Numbered from the stretch's first letter, positions 1-13,454 are shown. The stretch is DNA of 64,000 bases from Apteryx mantelli (GCF_036417845.1 NC_089981.1:25316001-25380000); one strand, 5' to 3'. A program made the numbers and translations. The notes: a model not told the origin generated them from the letters alone.

Positions 1-3000
1 TAGGAGAAAGTGGGTGTTAGTACACCTGTAACTGGCGACAACTAAGCTAATCATAGTCTGTAATCAGAATATTAAAAAAAATACTTTCTCCAACCCACAC
101 AGGAAAACTGTACTGCTCCATACTCCTACGATGCATTGTACTATATTTCTTCTTGTTAATACTGTATCAACAGTTTGTATAACACTCTTACTAACACATT
201 CTTAAGTTAGAAGTAGGAAGTGAGTAATAACGCAAGCAAGAGCATCTCTTGTGTTATTTCTGTGTGTGCATGCAATATATTAGTGATATGTGTCACTACT
301 CTGAATCAACAAGAGAGACAGTAGATTACTTCATTCCTGAGTTGCATTAAATTGAAACTGAAGGTTGCTCTTTTGTCGCTTTCCTGCTCCCAGGGACATT
401 ACATCAATAAACACAAACAGGACTTGCATGTTGTAAAAGAGTTAATGCCCACAGAATTGATATTTAAATCAATGGATTAAAATGCTGCATATTTAACAAG
501 CAAAATGGATCTCAGATTTTACTTTGAAAAAGAGATCTATTCCTGCCTCAGTACTGCCTTAGGAGAGTCTCTCACTGTCACATTGCAGTGAAAACTGGAA
601 AGGGAGCTTTCGGTTGATACTTGAGAAAATAATCAAAAACCTATCTTTAACTCTTTTGTTTCCCAGTTGTTGAACTGTCCCAATAGCTATTTGAATCCAA
701 TCAGCTCTAGCCAGTAACAGGAAGAACACGGAAAGAGAGAATCAAACTCTAAGCCTTTTAAGACTTAGTTCACTCTAGGTATAAATGGACAGAACTTGTA
801 TCAGCTTCAAAGAGAACTGCTCTGGCTTATGCCATGGATGAGTTTGACCCTTAGAGTACATTTGGTTTATATACTAAGTCAAATATATGCAGGTATGAGC
901 TCAGAGTAGCACCTCTGAAGTTAAGACCTGGGGGCCAAAGGTTAAGGAGGATGTAAGGCAGGTTTTGTCCATGGCCATCTCTCCTTAATAAATTATAAAA
1001 GTTCAAAGTAAAGTAAGCTTTAAAGAGTTTAAGAAAGAAACTCCAGTACTTAATAGTTTTGACCCATCACCATTTAGTAACAGAAGAAATTTTCTTATTC
1101 TGTCCCTCAGCTAGGACTGCTGATATATTTGAATCCTCAATGTTAAATAACACACAAAAAATGCTGCAATCTCATCAACGATGCAGTATCTTGACCATCC
1201 AGACCAGGAGTGAAACAGAGTCTTCAGGCTGCGAGGATTCTTTCTCCCTTCATTTACCATCAGAGAATTTGATCTGACTGGAAGCTGAAATCTCCTCATT
1301 CAGGACTTCAGGAGAATGACCTCAGCAGACTTTCTGCTTCCTTAGAGTTTGTGCCTCACCACAACCCTCCATCTCTCCTTCATTTGGAACCCCCTGGCAT
1401 CCACAGGTAGCCACCGTCCCAACAGGCATGGAAACTCTGGGACTTCACTGAGAAGATGGAGACATGGCATAGTCCAAGAAAAGGGGCCATTTCCAGTCCT
1501 TTCACCACCCTGTTGCTAGAGCTGAGAGGCCAAATGGCTCTCTTGGATGGTCCAGAGCATTACCTAAGCTCTGGAGAGAGGAATGAAATCTAGGGAGACT
1601 GTGAGGAGATTAAAGAAAGAGAATTTGTGATGGTTCAGTCAGAGCAGAATGGGGTCAAGCTAGGTCATGCAGAACATGGCACAAGACAAGGATACTGTGA
1701 TACCGAAGAAATGATGTCACCTTGTCCTTTTGGCACTGTTTTGAATTACATACATTTAGACTCAGGATACTAAATTCACACCATTTACTGCTGACTGCCT
1801 TGTATACCTTTGCTATTGTGCCGTACTAGATTGGAGGGCTAACATTCATGGGTAAACGCTGCTGTCTGTTACAGCCACGCAATCCCACTGAAGTTAGCAG
1901 GACTGAAAGCATTGAATTGAGAGCAGAGTTAGCCCAATTGATTCTATTATGACCTGAGCCGCTTCTGATATCATCTTTTTCTCCAGGGGAATTCGGTGGC
2001 ACTACAGTGAAGTTAAGCTAGATCTCCCGAGATTCTGTTAGACCTACAGCTTGTCCTTCTGACAAATCCAGTCAGAGTGAGACTGTTGCCACAAGTAATA
2101 GCTAAGAGGCACAGTACTGGACTGAATCTCTCTTTTCTCCTACAGTACCAAGCTATCAAGTGAGCATTAACAAGTTGGGTAAAACCAAAATGGTTTTCAA
2201 CAGCCCATTTTCAATTAACCAGGCTCCATTTCACTGACAGAGTAGAACATTGCAATAGGTCCTAATGACCACTATTAACAGTTCTCAAGCTTGTTTACTG
2301 CTTTGTTTTGATGACATTATTTTATATAGAAAATAGACGGAAACATGAAGTATAACTATTATCATTCAGAAACAGAGCAACAGTCCACTTAGCTCTGAAT
2401 CCTGCCTCTGTATCTGGCCTATAAAGGATGCTTCAAAAGATGACATGAAAGAAAATAAGGCCAGCTTCCTATCCACTTCGATGCCTTGGCTTCAGTCACA
2501 TTTAAAAAACTCTCCACCTGACTCGACCTGGTCATGAGCCTGTATCACGAAACATGAAGACCAGAAACTCCCAGGGCTGTATAGTTTGGAGTAACTGCAT
2601 CTTCTTTCTTTAATCATACTTCTTCTTATTCCCTCCTTTTAAGACCTGTGGCAGTTCATTCCCCACTTCATTTTGAAAAATAAGATATAGCAACAGAGTA
2701 GGGATACAGATGCTCCTTGGTGATATGACAGCTGGCCACAGGTAAGTCACTTTCTTAAGAAAAAGCTCATTCTCCAGTTTAGGTTTGGATGACCTTTCAG
2801 TTTCTCTTGCTTCTGAAGTCTACGCTTGAGTGCCATATAGATCCTATGTCAAGTGATTCCTACCACGTGTATCATGCATGCCAACTGGTGTGTATTACCC
2901 AAACACTAAATACTGGACATTGTTTACTAGTTTCTCAAACGTTTAATGTTTTTTACAGTAAATAAAATTTCTATGTTTCTTGCAGTATATAAACTTCAAC

Positions 3001-6000
3001 AGTTATCATATTTTGCACATGGAGAGGTACTGAATTGCATGGCAGACAGCACTGTTAAGCAAAAGCAGAAATGTTTTCCAGAACAGTTACTTCCAAATCA
3101 TTAGTTTGAGTAAAGGCTCCATTCGAGTATTCTTGAATTTTGTATATTTATATTCCTTTTTTTTTTCCACCCAACTAAAAGTATGTCATACTATATTTTG
3201 GTTATTTGTGCAGAAAGGGTTTGTGTAATGACAAAAACAGGTTGAGAAGTAAAGTTATGTGTATGCATTAAGACGACTGATGGCATTAACAAAGGGTTTC
3301 TGCACATATTCTGTAAATAGCATACTGGAAAAACTAATCTTTTAGTTGGATGGAATGATTAGTTCCATTTACTGCAAAAGGAGTATCAGTGTGATAGAAA
3401 TGCCAAAGTTACATCAGAAAACTTTTGCCTGGCATAGCCCATTGAAATTCAGTTTTTCTTTATTGTCATTCTTTTATTATTAATATTTTCAAACAGGGAA
3501 AACTAAATTCATAAGCTCCCATAAGTCAGAATTCAGAATAACTTTTGAGCATTGCCTGATAAACTAGGCTTTGTCACAATAGGCGGAAAGAAAGGGCACG
3601 GCTGCTGCTTGCAGTTCAGTAATGCTAAGTGACAACGAGACTGGGAATGAATACCAACTAGAAGAATTCAAAGAAAAAGCTTGAAAACAGCCTCAGGTGC
3701 CAGACAAAGCAGTCTTGCAGAGCATATGCCAACTTCCTCTATGTACAATATGCACGTTCTTGATTTCTTACTCAAGTTATTTACAGCAAAGAAAGGGCTT
3801 TATGTATATGTTGTCTCATGTCACCCTGCCGTGATACATAGGTTAAATTATTAATTAATTATATTCTCTGAAATCTAATTAAACCAGAGCCAAACCTCAT
3901 CTTCTTCCAATACACTGGAGACATTTTTAAGACATCAGATACTATTAAAACCAAAAGAATTATGTTGTATGGTGGTGATCTATTAGAAATACGATACAGA
4001 AATTAATTTTGCCCACTTGTATCAATCATAATGCCCTAATCAGTTTGATCCCCTGGTTTAGCATTTTGTCTTGCCATACGATGATCCCTTGAGGCCACTA
4101 CTATTCATATACATTTCTCTGTACAGCCACAATTGCTGCTGTGTACTGGCAATGAATGAACTTCAGTAGCATAGGCTATTTATTTATCCCAGCCACATGG
4201 AAAGCTTAGTAAGTATCACCGAAATGGTTCTTTTCTGAATGAGCTGTCTGAAATTCCATATTTTTCAAACATTTTTGACCTTAGTAGGAATATTTCAAGT
4301 CAGAAGATACTTTCTATGAAACATTATTCTACAGGACTCTTAGACCAAATGTGTATGCTGCCTCTTATTATGGCAGCTTGTATTTCTGTTCCCAAGAACG
4401 ATTTTTGACATTAATTTTCTTCAGTCTAAAGTAGGAATCCTCCTGAATCAGCGTGACAAGCAGGTAAATATCTTTAGACATACCCAGAAATATAGACCTC
4501 AGCTATCTGAAGTGCCTATTGATTCTGCCTAGAAGCAATGCTTGCTGTGAAATCCTTGTTTACTAATATTTGCAAGACTACAACAGATGTACAAAATCAG
4601 CTAGGGTACAGTGAACATTAAGAAAGGGCAGCTGATTGCTTAATCTGGAGAGAGAAAATTTGTTAAAAACACCTCTAAGTGTTTGCTGGCATGGTAGTTT
4701 TTTTATAATCAAGAAGCAAGATTCTTTACACTGACAGCCTTTCCATTCAAATTCATGTTTCTGGCTCCCCTTCTTATTCCCCTGATATCATAGCAGCTGA
4801 AGCTAGACTATGGATTTGTATGTACAGGAAGATCTGGCTGTTGATCATTGTTGTTTTTGCCAGAACTTTTGTATTTGACTATTTGTATGTAAAATATGCA
4901 ACAGCAAGCATACTAAAAGCATGCAAAGCCAACATTTTGAAAGCTAAATGCTGGCAGAAGGGCTCCTGCAGAGGTCAGATGAATCTAAGGATATCCAGGA
5001 TACTCTAATACATTGAGAAGCTTGACACACATTAAAGCGCAATGTTTTGGAGTCAACTATACACCTTGTTAACTTCTTTGGGGTACGGTTTACACGGCAG
5101 CCAAGAAATTTTGTCCTTTGCTTGTTGGCTAATACAATAACCTTTCACATACTGTACTTGCCAATGGATTGCATTCCTATTTGCAAAAAAGATGTCTTTT
5201 AGCACCTAAAAGCCAGCATGTGTAGCTTCATGCTTTTATAAGAGTTTCGCCTGCTTTGTTTGGATTGGGCCCTGTTGAGTTGATGCACTGCAAGCACAAG
5301 GAAAACTACAATCCTGGCCTTAGGAATTTACTATCCAATTTAAAAGACAACATGTCAATCAGTGATAACAAATATCAGGGAAAAGAATAATAGAGGTGAT
5401 AAGATCAAGTAATTACAGAAACTAACAAAAGGATGTTTGATTTTAGAACTATTCCATCAAATCTTAACCCCTAACATTTTGTTAATCTCTCTTCTATCTT
5501 TTCAAAATCAGTCCTGTACCAACTGAGCATTCCTGAACTCAGTGGCTAGGAATTCCAAAAATGAATTTGTGATTTTAAACATGCTGAGTTTGGGGATTCT
5601 GTCTTAAAACATTTCACAGGACCCGATACTAACAATGTGCAGAATGCCCACCCATTCCTCTAAGCAGTCTTCAGTTGAGCAATTACTAACACTGAAGCTC
5701 CCAAGAACACCAGTTCCTTTTGAAAATGTATGCCTTACCTGTTTTATTTTTGTTCCTGATCTTATTCTACATAAACTGTCAAAAACTCTTCTGCTTGTCA
5801 TTATCGGTTCCTTTTCAAAATTATACATTCTCCCAGTATCAGAGGACATGTTCTCTTCTTCAGCAAAGGCATCTTTCAAGCTGTAGTCATAGAGGTCTGC
5901 AGGCATGGCCCCTTGAATGCATACTGCAATCAATGTACTTTTTGTCCTCAAACAAGGAATAACAAGCTGCCATTCTGATTTCCTTCAAGCCATATGCTTC

Positions 6001-6460
6001 AGCATCTTGAAGGCATCCAAGCCAAGACTTCTTTTGCATTTTTTGAATCTCTGAAGTGAGATAACCTCACAGTCCCAATCGTGAACTTTGGGGTTTTTAT
6101 TTTGCACAAATTGAGGTTTTTTACTTCATGCAGAAATTAAGCTTCCAAAGTTTTGAATACGACCACTTCAGTCTTCTGAAGTATGTATTTATCAAAATAG
6201 CTGATGGTGACACAAGCTGAGAGAGAGGAAACCCCAGGACATGTACCATATGTTGGCAGGGACAGCAGCAGAAACAGCAATTACTAATTAAAACAGTTCT
6301 TCATGGTTTCAAATGGCTTTTCTCTGAAATATTAACAACTGTTGGTTGATTTTTCTTTATGACTGCTTAATTTGGAATAAGTACATCTCTTTATCAACTT
6401 TGGGAAAAGTTTTTTTTTTTCTTCCCTTCTGCCTTTTTTAACATTTGAAATATAAGGAAT
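1..6460. other. AT-rich noncoding stretch, no gene recognised
   Basis: All six frames are closed by frequent stops, and the short open frames have no recognisable domain or codon pattern. One near-perfect splice-donor match (CACAG|GTAAGTCAC, exon end at 2741) is present, but a 9-mer match is expected by chance in this much sequence and no paired acceptor with an open frame was found. Short homopolymer runs such as the T-run near 3157 and TTAA-rich sequence near 3850 are the only simple repeats. I infer intergenic or distal regulatory DNA upstream of the CpG island. Confidence 0.6.
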
Positions 6461-6466
6461 ATTATA

Positions 6467-6508
6467 GTAACCATGGTATCCTGATGACATAATGGTTACC
6501 ATGAGAAC
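6467..6508 (+). promoter_or_regulatory. Pair of RFX X-box-like motifs
   Basis: Two half-palindromic motifs fit the RFX consensus GTNRCC-NN-GGYNAC. The first is GTAACC-AT-GGTATC (6467-6480, one mismatch). The second is GTTACC-AT-GAGAAC (6495-6508, two mismatches, both in the right half). Their starts are 28 bp apart, and the facing arms GTAACCAT and ATGGTTAC also form an inverted repeat. RFX factors bind such X-boxes in promoters and enhancers, often of ciliary genes. Function here is inference from the motif alone. Confidence 0.3.
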
Positions 6509-6966
6509 AAAGCTGAAATAGTGTCACCAGAGCCCCTTTTCTCTGCTGTGTGTTGAGTTTTATATTTAATAGAGATGGCCAGGCTGCTGCCACCCAGCCT
6601 GACCAAAGCTATCCTGCTTCATTGGGTTTCAAAGCCTTTAAAAGCAAAGCTGCCCTGCTTTGCTGCTTTCCACCTTAGCACAGCTGGTTTTGCTTCAGGG
6701 CAACAGTGCCACCAGCTTATAAGAATGAGTCTGCATAGCAGCCAGGTAAGAGGATAACTGTGTTGTAGCAGACTCCTCTAAGACAGTGGCATTTGTCATG
6801 TCCCTAGGATATATATGCCAGTATAGCCTTTGGCCATGTGTAAAATGGCTATGCTCAGTCTTTGTTTGCCAGACAAACCAGATTTCAAATCATATTTAAA
6901 ACCAGCATCACTGAAGTCCAACTTCACTGTGCTAGAAGATCTCTTTGCTAATCTGTGCAGTGTCTG

Positions 6967-7006
6967 TCCTAATCCATAAATGCCTCTCCTAATCCATGAA
7001 TGCCTG
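6967..7006. repeat. 20-bp tandem duplication, two copies
   Basis: The unit TCCTAATCCATAAATGCCTC (6967-6986) is followed directly by a second copy differing at two positions (6987-7006), which gives 18 of 20 identical bases. It looks like a local slippage or unequal-exchange duplication. No gene overlaps it. Confidence 0.85.
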
Positions 7007-7009
7007 TGG

Positions 7010-8028
7010 TCCAGTCCTGCAACGACTTGCTCAGAGAGCGCTCGTACCCACACAGAGCTCCCCTGGCTTCAGGGAGCACTACATGAGTGCAGATGCATCA
7101 CTTGCAGCTTGATATAGGACAAGAGTGCTGAAGCAGGCACCAAGACACAAGACAACACTGTGACTCAAATTACCCAGGTTAGTTTTTGAGAGTGCTCCTG
7201 AACGCCGGGAATTCAGAAATTAGTTCAGATTCTTTGTTACCATAAGTCGCAGCCTGACTGCTGTGAACACCAAGCAGTACCCTCCCCTGGGGTCGGCACA
7301 CACCAACACTACAGGGCAAACAGAGGCACTGCCGAAACATTGCACTCAGAGGTAGGTACTGCTCCAGCTACAGATATGCAAAAACTATTCCCAGTTACTT
7401 TCCCAAGAGAAGCTCTTCTTTCTTTTATTGCAAAACCCACTGGACATGACTCACTGTATATTGTTTGCTCATTTTGCTATATATATTTCACAAATGCTAT
7501 TTTAAGTCACATTTCTCCCTTATGCTCCTACCAAGTTTACTGCACCGAAACAACTCTCCAAGTTAAATTTCATATTTAATCAAAACAAATGTGGTGTGGC
7601 TCTATTCACTTTGGTAAAACTATCTTGATTTACACTAGACATACAGACACAAGAAAAGTGGTCACAGGGAAGATATGGAGGGTACTACAAAACAAAGGGG
7701 TCAGCTAAGCAGCCAGCATTTCATACAAAGCTCCCTGCATTCTGCCTGTTTAACTAACGTTTCCACACCAACACCATTCAGTTCCAGCATGTGTTTCACA
7801 TATATATCCTTCCTCCTCTAACCAGAATCCACTGTTTAAACTGTTCCTAAAGCCTCTGGCCACTGAAGTTTCTACTCTAGCCCCTCCTTAGCACCTACTA
7901 GCTGACTTTTTTACCCCACTGTTTCAAACAGCGGTTTGTATTTCCCTTCTCTAACCTTACATTCCTCTCCTGGAAAATCAGGATACAAACAGTGGAATTA
8001 TCAAAACCTAACTGCAAAGATTCACTCT
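7010..8028. other. Noncoding stretch, no gene recognised
   Basis: This is moderately AT-rich sequence between the tandem duplication and the old CR1 copy. The only open frames are short, without domains, and not flanked by convincing splice signals. I see no RNA gene or further repeat. Confidence 0.55.
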
Positions 8029-8029
8029 A

Positions 8030-9570
8030 AAACCACAGAATAATTCAGGTCGGAAAGGACCTCCGGAGGTCATTTGATCTAATCCTTACTCAAAGCAAGG
8101 TCAACTTGGAAGTTAGATCAGGTTACTCAGGATCTTGTCCAGCTGAGTTTGAATATCTCCAAGGATGGAGATGTCACAGTCTATGGGCAGCATATGCCAG
8201 GTTTAGTAATTCTTACTGTGACAGTGAGAGTAGCCACAATTTTCTTATATCTGGTCAGAGAGTAGCTCTTGCTACAACTTAGGATCATTGCTTCTTGTCC
8301 TTTTGCTGTGTACCTCTAAAAAGCATCTGATTCCATCTTCTTTATTACTCACTGTTAGGTGATTGAAGACAGCACTAAGATCTTCCCTTTGCTTTCTCTT
8401 CTCCAGGATAAAAAACCCCCAGCTCCTTCAACCTCTTTTTGCAGCAATGTGTTCCAGCTCCTAACCATTTTAGTGACCCTCCACTAGACTCTCTCCAGTT
8501 TGTTAATCTCTCTCTTGCACTGGGAGACTCAGAACTCCAGGTGCAGTGCCTCCTAGAGAGGAGGAATCACCGCCCTCAGCTGCTGCCTATGCTCTTGCTA
8601 ATACAACCTGGTATGCAATCAGCCTTCACTGCTGCAAGGGCACACTGACGATTTAGGTTCAACATGTCATACACTGAGCTTACCGCATCCTTTCCTGCAA
8701 AGCTGCTCTCTGGCCAGATGGTCCCCAACCTGTACTGTCACACTGGATTATTTCATCAATACAAAAAATACAATACAAAAAATACAGGACTTTGCATAAA
8801 AGTACAGTCTTTGCATTTGTCTCTATTGGACATCACAAAGTTTCCGTCAGTCTATTCCTCAGCTTGTTGAGGTCTGTCTGAATGGCAGTCCCACCCTGTA
8901 GCACACTGACTGCTCCCCTCAATTTGGTTTCATCTGTGAACTGATGGTACAGCCCATCCTCTCATGCAGGTCATTGATAATGATGTTAAACAGCAACAGC
9001 CCCAGAGGAACACCACTCATAAGCAGTCACCAGATAGATTTTGAATTGTTGACTGCTACTCTTTGAGCCCGGTGGCTCAGCTAATTTTTCACCCACCTTG
9101 TAACTCACCTATCTTTGCATACCTCCTAAATTTGTCTACAAGGATGCTACAGGAAACTAAGTCAAAAGACTTGCTAAAGTCAAGGCAAACAATATTGCCT
9201 GCTTTCTACTTGTTCCCTGAACTAAACCCTTCATCATATGACAATCAGGCTGGTCAGGTACGGTTTGCCTTTGCTAAACCCATGCTGGCTCCTCCCAGTC
9301 ACTATCTTGTCTTTTATGTGCCTAGAAATTGCTTCCAGAAGGATTTCCTTCATAACGTTCCCAGGGACTGAGGTGGGACTGACCAGCCTGTAGTTCCATG
9401 AGTAGTCCTCCTTGTGCTTTTTGAAGATGGGCATGATATTTGCCTTTCTCCAGTCACCAGGGTCCCCCCCACATCACCACAACTTTTCAAGATAGGAAAG
9501 TGGCCTTGTACTGGCATAGGCTGCTCCCTTAACACCCTTAAATGCATCCTATTTGGTCCCATGGACATGT
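8030..9570 (-). mobile_element. Old 5'-truncated CR1 LINE fragment
   Basis: On the minus strand this stretch reads as the 3' half of a CR1 non-LTR retrotransposon. Its 3' end lies near 8030, where the plus strand shows the familiar reverse-complemented CR1 tail (ACAGAATAATTCAGGTCGG, then GACCTCCGGAGGTC at 8058-8071, a 14-bp palindrome in the terminal stem). Minus-strand translation in pieces between about 9570 and 9234 gives degraded CR1 reverse-transcriptase motifs: MGPNRMHLRVLRE, PIFKKHKEDY, NYRLVSPTSVPGNVM and SQHGFSKGKPYLTSLI. The frame switches repeatedly and contains stops, so nothing is translatable. The 5' part (endonuclease and ORF1) is missing, as is usual for LINE insertions. It is far more diverged than the copy at 46-49.5 kb, so it is clearly older. 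The upstream edge (about 9570) is approximate. Confidence 0.88.
8758..8785. repeat. Perfect 14-bp tandem duplication inside old CR1
   Basis: AATACAAAAAATAC occurs twice back to back (8758-8771 and 8772-8785) with no mismatch, inside the decayed minus-strand CR1 copy. Perfect identity within an otherwise heavily mutated element suggests the duplication is younger than the insertion. Confidence 0.85.
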
Positions 9571-10170
9571 ACCTATAGGTATTTTTTATGTGAAAGGTAA
9601 ACTTGTGAAAAATACAACAGACCCAATGGGGCATAGCTCAAAATCTTCATAACCATAATTATGTATGCAATACTTAAGAATTTTTGGAATATCCTTTTGT
9701 ATAAAGAAGCTTCAGCAACTGAAGGAGTTGCTTGGACCCAGTCAGTCCGATTCCTTCACTTCCTCATTGTCTCACTTTGGGGCAGGACAGAAATGAGGAG
9801 ATACGACCTGATTTCGAGGTCAAATGCAAGTTGGCCTTAATATTGTTTGGAGAAGCCTTAAGGAAATGCAGATATGCCCGTTTTGCATGACCTTACATAC
9901 CTGATGCAGAACTGCTGGGCTGGGCTGGAAATGTTTGTCTCATCAGCCTACGCTGGACTTCATCAGCTCTATGCTGTCTCTGGTTTACTTTATGACACTT
10001 TTATTCCACCACCTCTGCATGACATCTGTTCTGTTTAAGAGAAGACATAGGCTGAAAAATGCTAGAGATGGAAAAGATATGTAGAAAACTGGAGGCTTTT
10101 AGCCTGCCAAGTTCTGCTGGACTCTTACCATTGGAGACAGGACTAATCCTTTTCTTACACTTACAAAGTT

Positions 10171-10241
10171 AAAAAAAAAAAAAAAAAAAGTGGCCCATAT
10201 ATATATATATATATACACTTTTTGATATATATATATATCAA
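10171..10241. repeat. A19 run, (AT)9 repeat and 20-bp AT palindrome
   Basis: A run of 19 A (10171-10189) is followed by (AT)9 (10197-10214). A perfect 20-bp palindrome, TTGATATATA then TATATATCAA, follows at 10222-10241. Together they form a polymorphism-prone microsatellite cluster able to extrude a cruciform. Confidence 0.9.
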
Positions 10242-10830
10242 CATAGCTAGATAAATGCAGTAGGTTTTGGTATTTTGAAAGAACTGAGCCATTTGAGAGA
10301 GAGGCCCAGAGGTGATGTGTTATTTATGAGCTGCTGCTTTCCCCCAAGACAGCACAAGTCCACTAGGGACTTTGTTGTTATATGCACTATGTTGTCAATG
10401 GGCCCTTGCTTCCCTTTTTAAAAGGAACAACCGAGAGTGGCAACAAGAAGCTTGTGAGAGCTGCAGCTGACCAGTTCATCATTCTTCTGACAGGATAACC
10501 TGGGGATTTGGAGAAGGTTTTTGTGGCAGAAAGTCGCTCCTCCTCTCTCAGCCACAGAACCTGAAAAGCCACAAAGATCACTCACAAGGACATCTGTGAT
10601 TAAACAAGCCTTGTTCTCACTGCTTAAGAGAGCTGGGGTGGTTTTAAGTCATGGTAGCTAATGTAGGTCAGCTGTTTTGCTGCAGGTAAAACCCATGGAA
10701 AGGAAGTAATCTTATCAGTGCCAACCCCAGGCAACAGCTTGACCTCAGTGATTCTACCTTGTCATAAAACCAAAACCTTCACTAACCATTCACCTCCAGA
10801 AGGCTGATTTGCATTCACTAACCTGAGGTT

Positions 10831-10848
10831 AAAAAAAAAAAAAAAAAA
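10831..10848. repeat. A18 homopolymer
   Basis: Eighteen consecutive A. No gene-like sequence precedes it, so there is no support for reading it as the tail of a processed retrocopy. Confidence 0.9.
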
Positions 10849-13432
10849 TCTCAGCAGCAGAGTCCCTCAGAGCAGGCTCAGCCCACACCCCTCAGCCACT
10901 GGCAGGAATTTCACTGAAAGAGGCATGTTGTGAGAGCCTGACCTGTTCTTTGCTGCAAGCAGATGGAAGGTCATAAGAGAAATAAAAACCAAGTCATTTA
11001 TTCCTCTCTTAACCCTCACCCAGGGTCCTTTACCTGGTCCAGCAAGATCAAAGCATCCCTGGCAACAATTCCTTCTCACTGCCTCCACAGACTCAAGTCA
11101 AGCTCTAAGTCTAGTCCCTCAGCCCTGCCAAACCCAGACCAGAAGGATGACAAATGCCAGAGCCAGAACCCTAGATTGAAGGCAGTCTAAACTGTAGCTT
11201 GTCTTGCCCTCCTGGCTTAACCCTATACCGAGCCCTAAATGTTGGACCCTTTTCTTCTGACAGGATTTTGAGTAAAGGGTAGCTTGTTGACTAATTCCAA
11301 CATGTTCTCAGTAGCAAGCAGTTGGCAGATTATAGGGGACACAAATTTTGCTATTCAAAACCAGTTGGGGCAGATTTGAGCTGCTGTTTTGCAGCAATAA
11401 AATACAAGGAATCACAGGTTGAAATACATGTGGTTTAAACATCATATCTCCTGCATTCTGGTAAGCCCAAGAAGCAAATGGTTTCTTAGAGTAAAGCAGA
11501 GAAGCCCTGCCGCCTCTCTACTATTTCACTGATGCTGGCCCCATCTCCTTGTAAAGCTGCTGTGCATCCTGCAGTGATGAGTGGCAGATCGCTAGTACAG
11601 AGGTCAGAGCACTCGAGACTTGGCAGAGCTAATTCCCTGGTCCACAGCAGACTTTCTGAACCCTGAAGGGAGTTCCCATCAGACTCATTCCAGGTTTTCA
11701 TGTCACTGAATTTTGGAGGGGGAGGACATACTGAGCTAGTCCAGTAGTAACTGATGAGTCCAGTTTTGCCTCTTACATCAAACTCTGACTCACCCTGCAC
11801 TGATACCAACTAGCAATTCTCTCTTAATTGGGAAAATCACTAGGATAGTACTCACTGCCAGAATTCTGGGTCATAAAGTCATTCTCTGACTCAGAGGAAG
11901 GTTTACAACAGCTGTGGCAGTGATATGGACTGTAGGTGAGTCATGTTGAACTATTAGCATGAACATAAGAACCTTATAAAACAGGGACAAATATATAAAG
12001 AATTGCACTGACCATATTATAACGGTACATTTATTATTTTATAGCAAAGGACATGACCATGTTTTATTGTGTACTCAGTTTTCAGGAATGCAAAATTTAA
12101 AAAAATAAAGTTACTAAGATACTTATCATCATATGAATCTCAAACAGCTTTTTAATTCAGACACTAAATTTTTAGCTGGTATAAATTTTCTGGCATGCCT
12201 TAACTTTGTGGAGGATTTAAAACAGCTAAGAATCTGATTTTAGATTCTTGGGAAGAAAACCCATGTTTATTGATTATGTAACAGTGAATGCAAATATGTC
12301 TCAAGTGCAGCATGCAATGTATCTAACAGCATATAACAAAATATGCCATGCATATTCAGAAGTGAAAAATGCCCTGTTCAACTTAAACTGTAGGAGAAAA
12401 TTAGATAGATAAATACTATTAGGTTTTTCCAATTAAGGATTCCAAAAAATAAAAATGTTACTAAGAAAATTAAAAAAATATTAAGTTGATTGTAGGAATT
12501 AGTGACTTTCAGTGAATGGATACTGAGGTAACCTCACTGACTTAATTGGCCCATTATCTGAACATTTACTCCTTTGACTCTCCAGTAAATTAGGTTAATA
12601 CATCTAATGTAACAAATCAAACCCAACAATATTCACATTGATGCAATAGGAAAATTCCGGCCTGCAGCCACATTTTGTTAAGCATGTACTTAGCAAGTAA
12701 CAGTCTTTTTAGAGACAACTGACATGAGGAAGAAAAAGATTACATGGTTATCCCACTGTATCAAATAATCACTGGCAGAACCCAAGGGAACATACACATT
12801 TTCTCACTCCTATTAGTTCTAGACAAAAGTCCTAGGTCAGGTATTGGGGGCTGGATTTTCATTAATACAAAATGGGTTGCCTTCAGTGGGCAAAGTACCT
12901 TTTAAGAGATGAGGAGTCAGCCATGTTTGTCTACATCTAGGGCCACGGTCAGCCAGAGCTGCAGAGATGTTTGTGGTTTGAGAAGACATCACCTTCCAGC
13001 TTCTGCCAGGAGTTTCTTTGCCCAGACCTGAATTGATAGAAAGGCATGTTTTTCAGCCACTTCAGGCAAAGTCAACAACTTCACTTTAAATATTTGCACT
13101 AACCTATGCATATTCGTGTGATCTAGTCACTGCTTGGATACAGCACCAAGATTTTTTGGCCAAATGGCAATAACAGACACCTGGGGAGGGGTAGTTGTGT
13201 GGCTGCCTCAGTCGGCTCTGCAAGGAGAGGCTGAAAGAACAGAGGGGACGGGAGGGACCACTCTTGATCCGTGGCCGCCTGCAGAGCGGGCACACAGCCC
13301 GCGTGGGTGCAGTTGCCCTGCTGCAGGGCTACCCACGGTACTCCTGACCACCGAATATGCCGTATTTGCGGGCGTACTTACTGCAGGCGTGAGCACTGTG
13401 CTGCACCGCAGCTTGCGCGGGAGCCTGTGCCC

Positions 13433-13454
13433 GGGGGGGGGGGGGGGGGGGGGG
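13433..13454 (+). repeat. 22-G homopolymer
   Basis: Twenty-two consecutive G lie at the left side of the CpG island. Such a run can fold into G-quadruplexes and is error-prone in sequencing, so its exact length is uncertain. Its length also sets the frame of the spurious open frames crossing it. Confidence 0.9.

Larger units (their letters stand above)
9575..13235. other. Noncoding stretch upstream of the CpG island
   Basis: No coding region is recognised. Scattered open frames of at most about 107 codons show no domain, and their composition resembles the surrounding DNA. The stretch contains the A-runs and the AT repeat listed separately. Base composition shifts abruptly to high GC near 13240. 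Confidence 0.55.

Noticed and set aside
10171..10241. AT-rich cluster considered as a replication origin or matrix-attachment site
   Set aside because: Simple AT repeats are common in vertebrate DNA and there is no specific evidence here.
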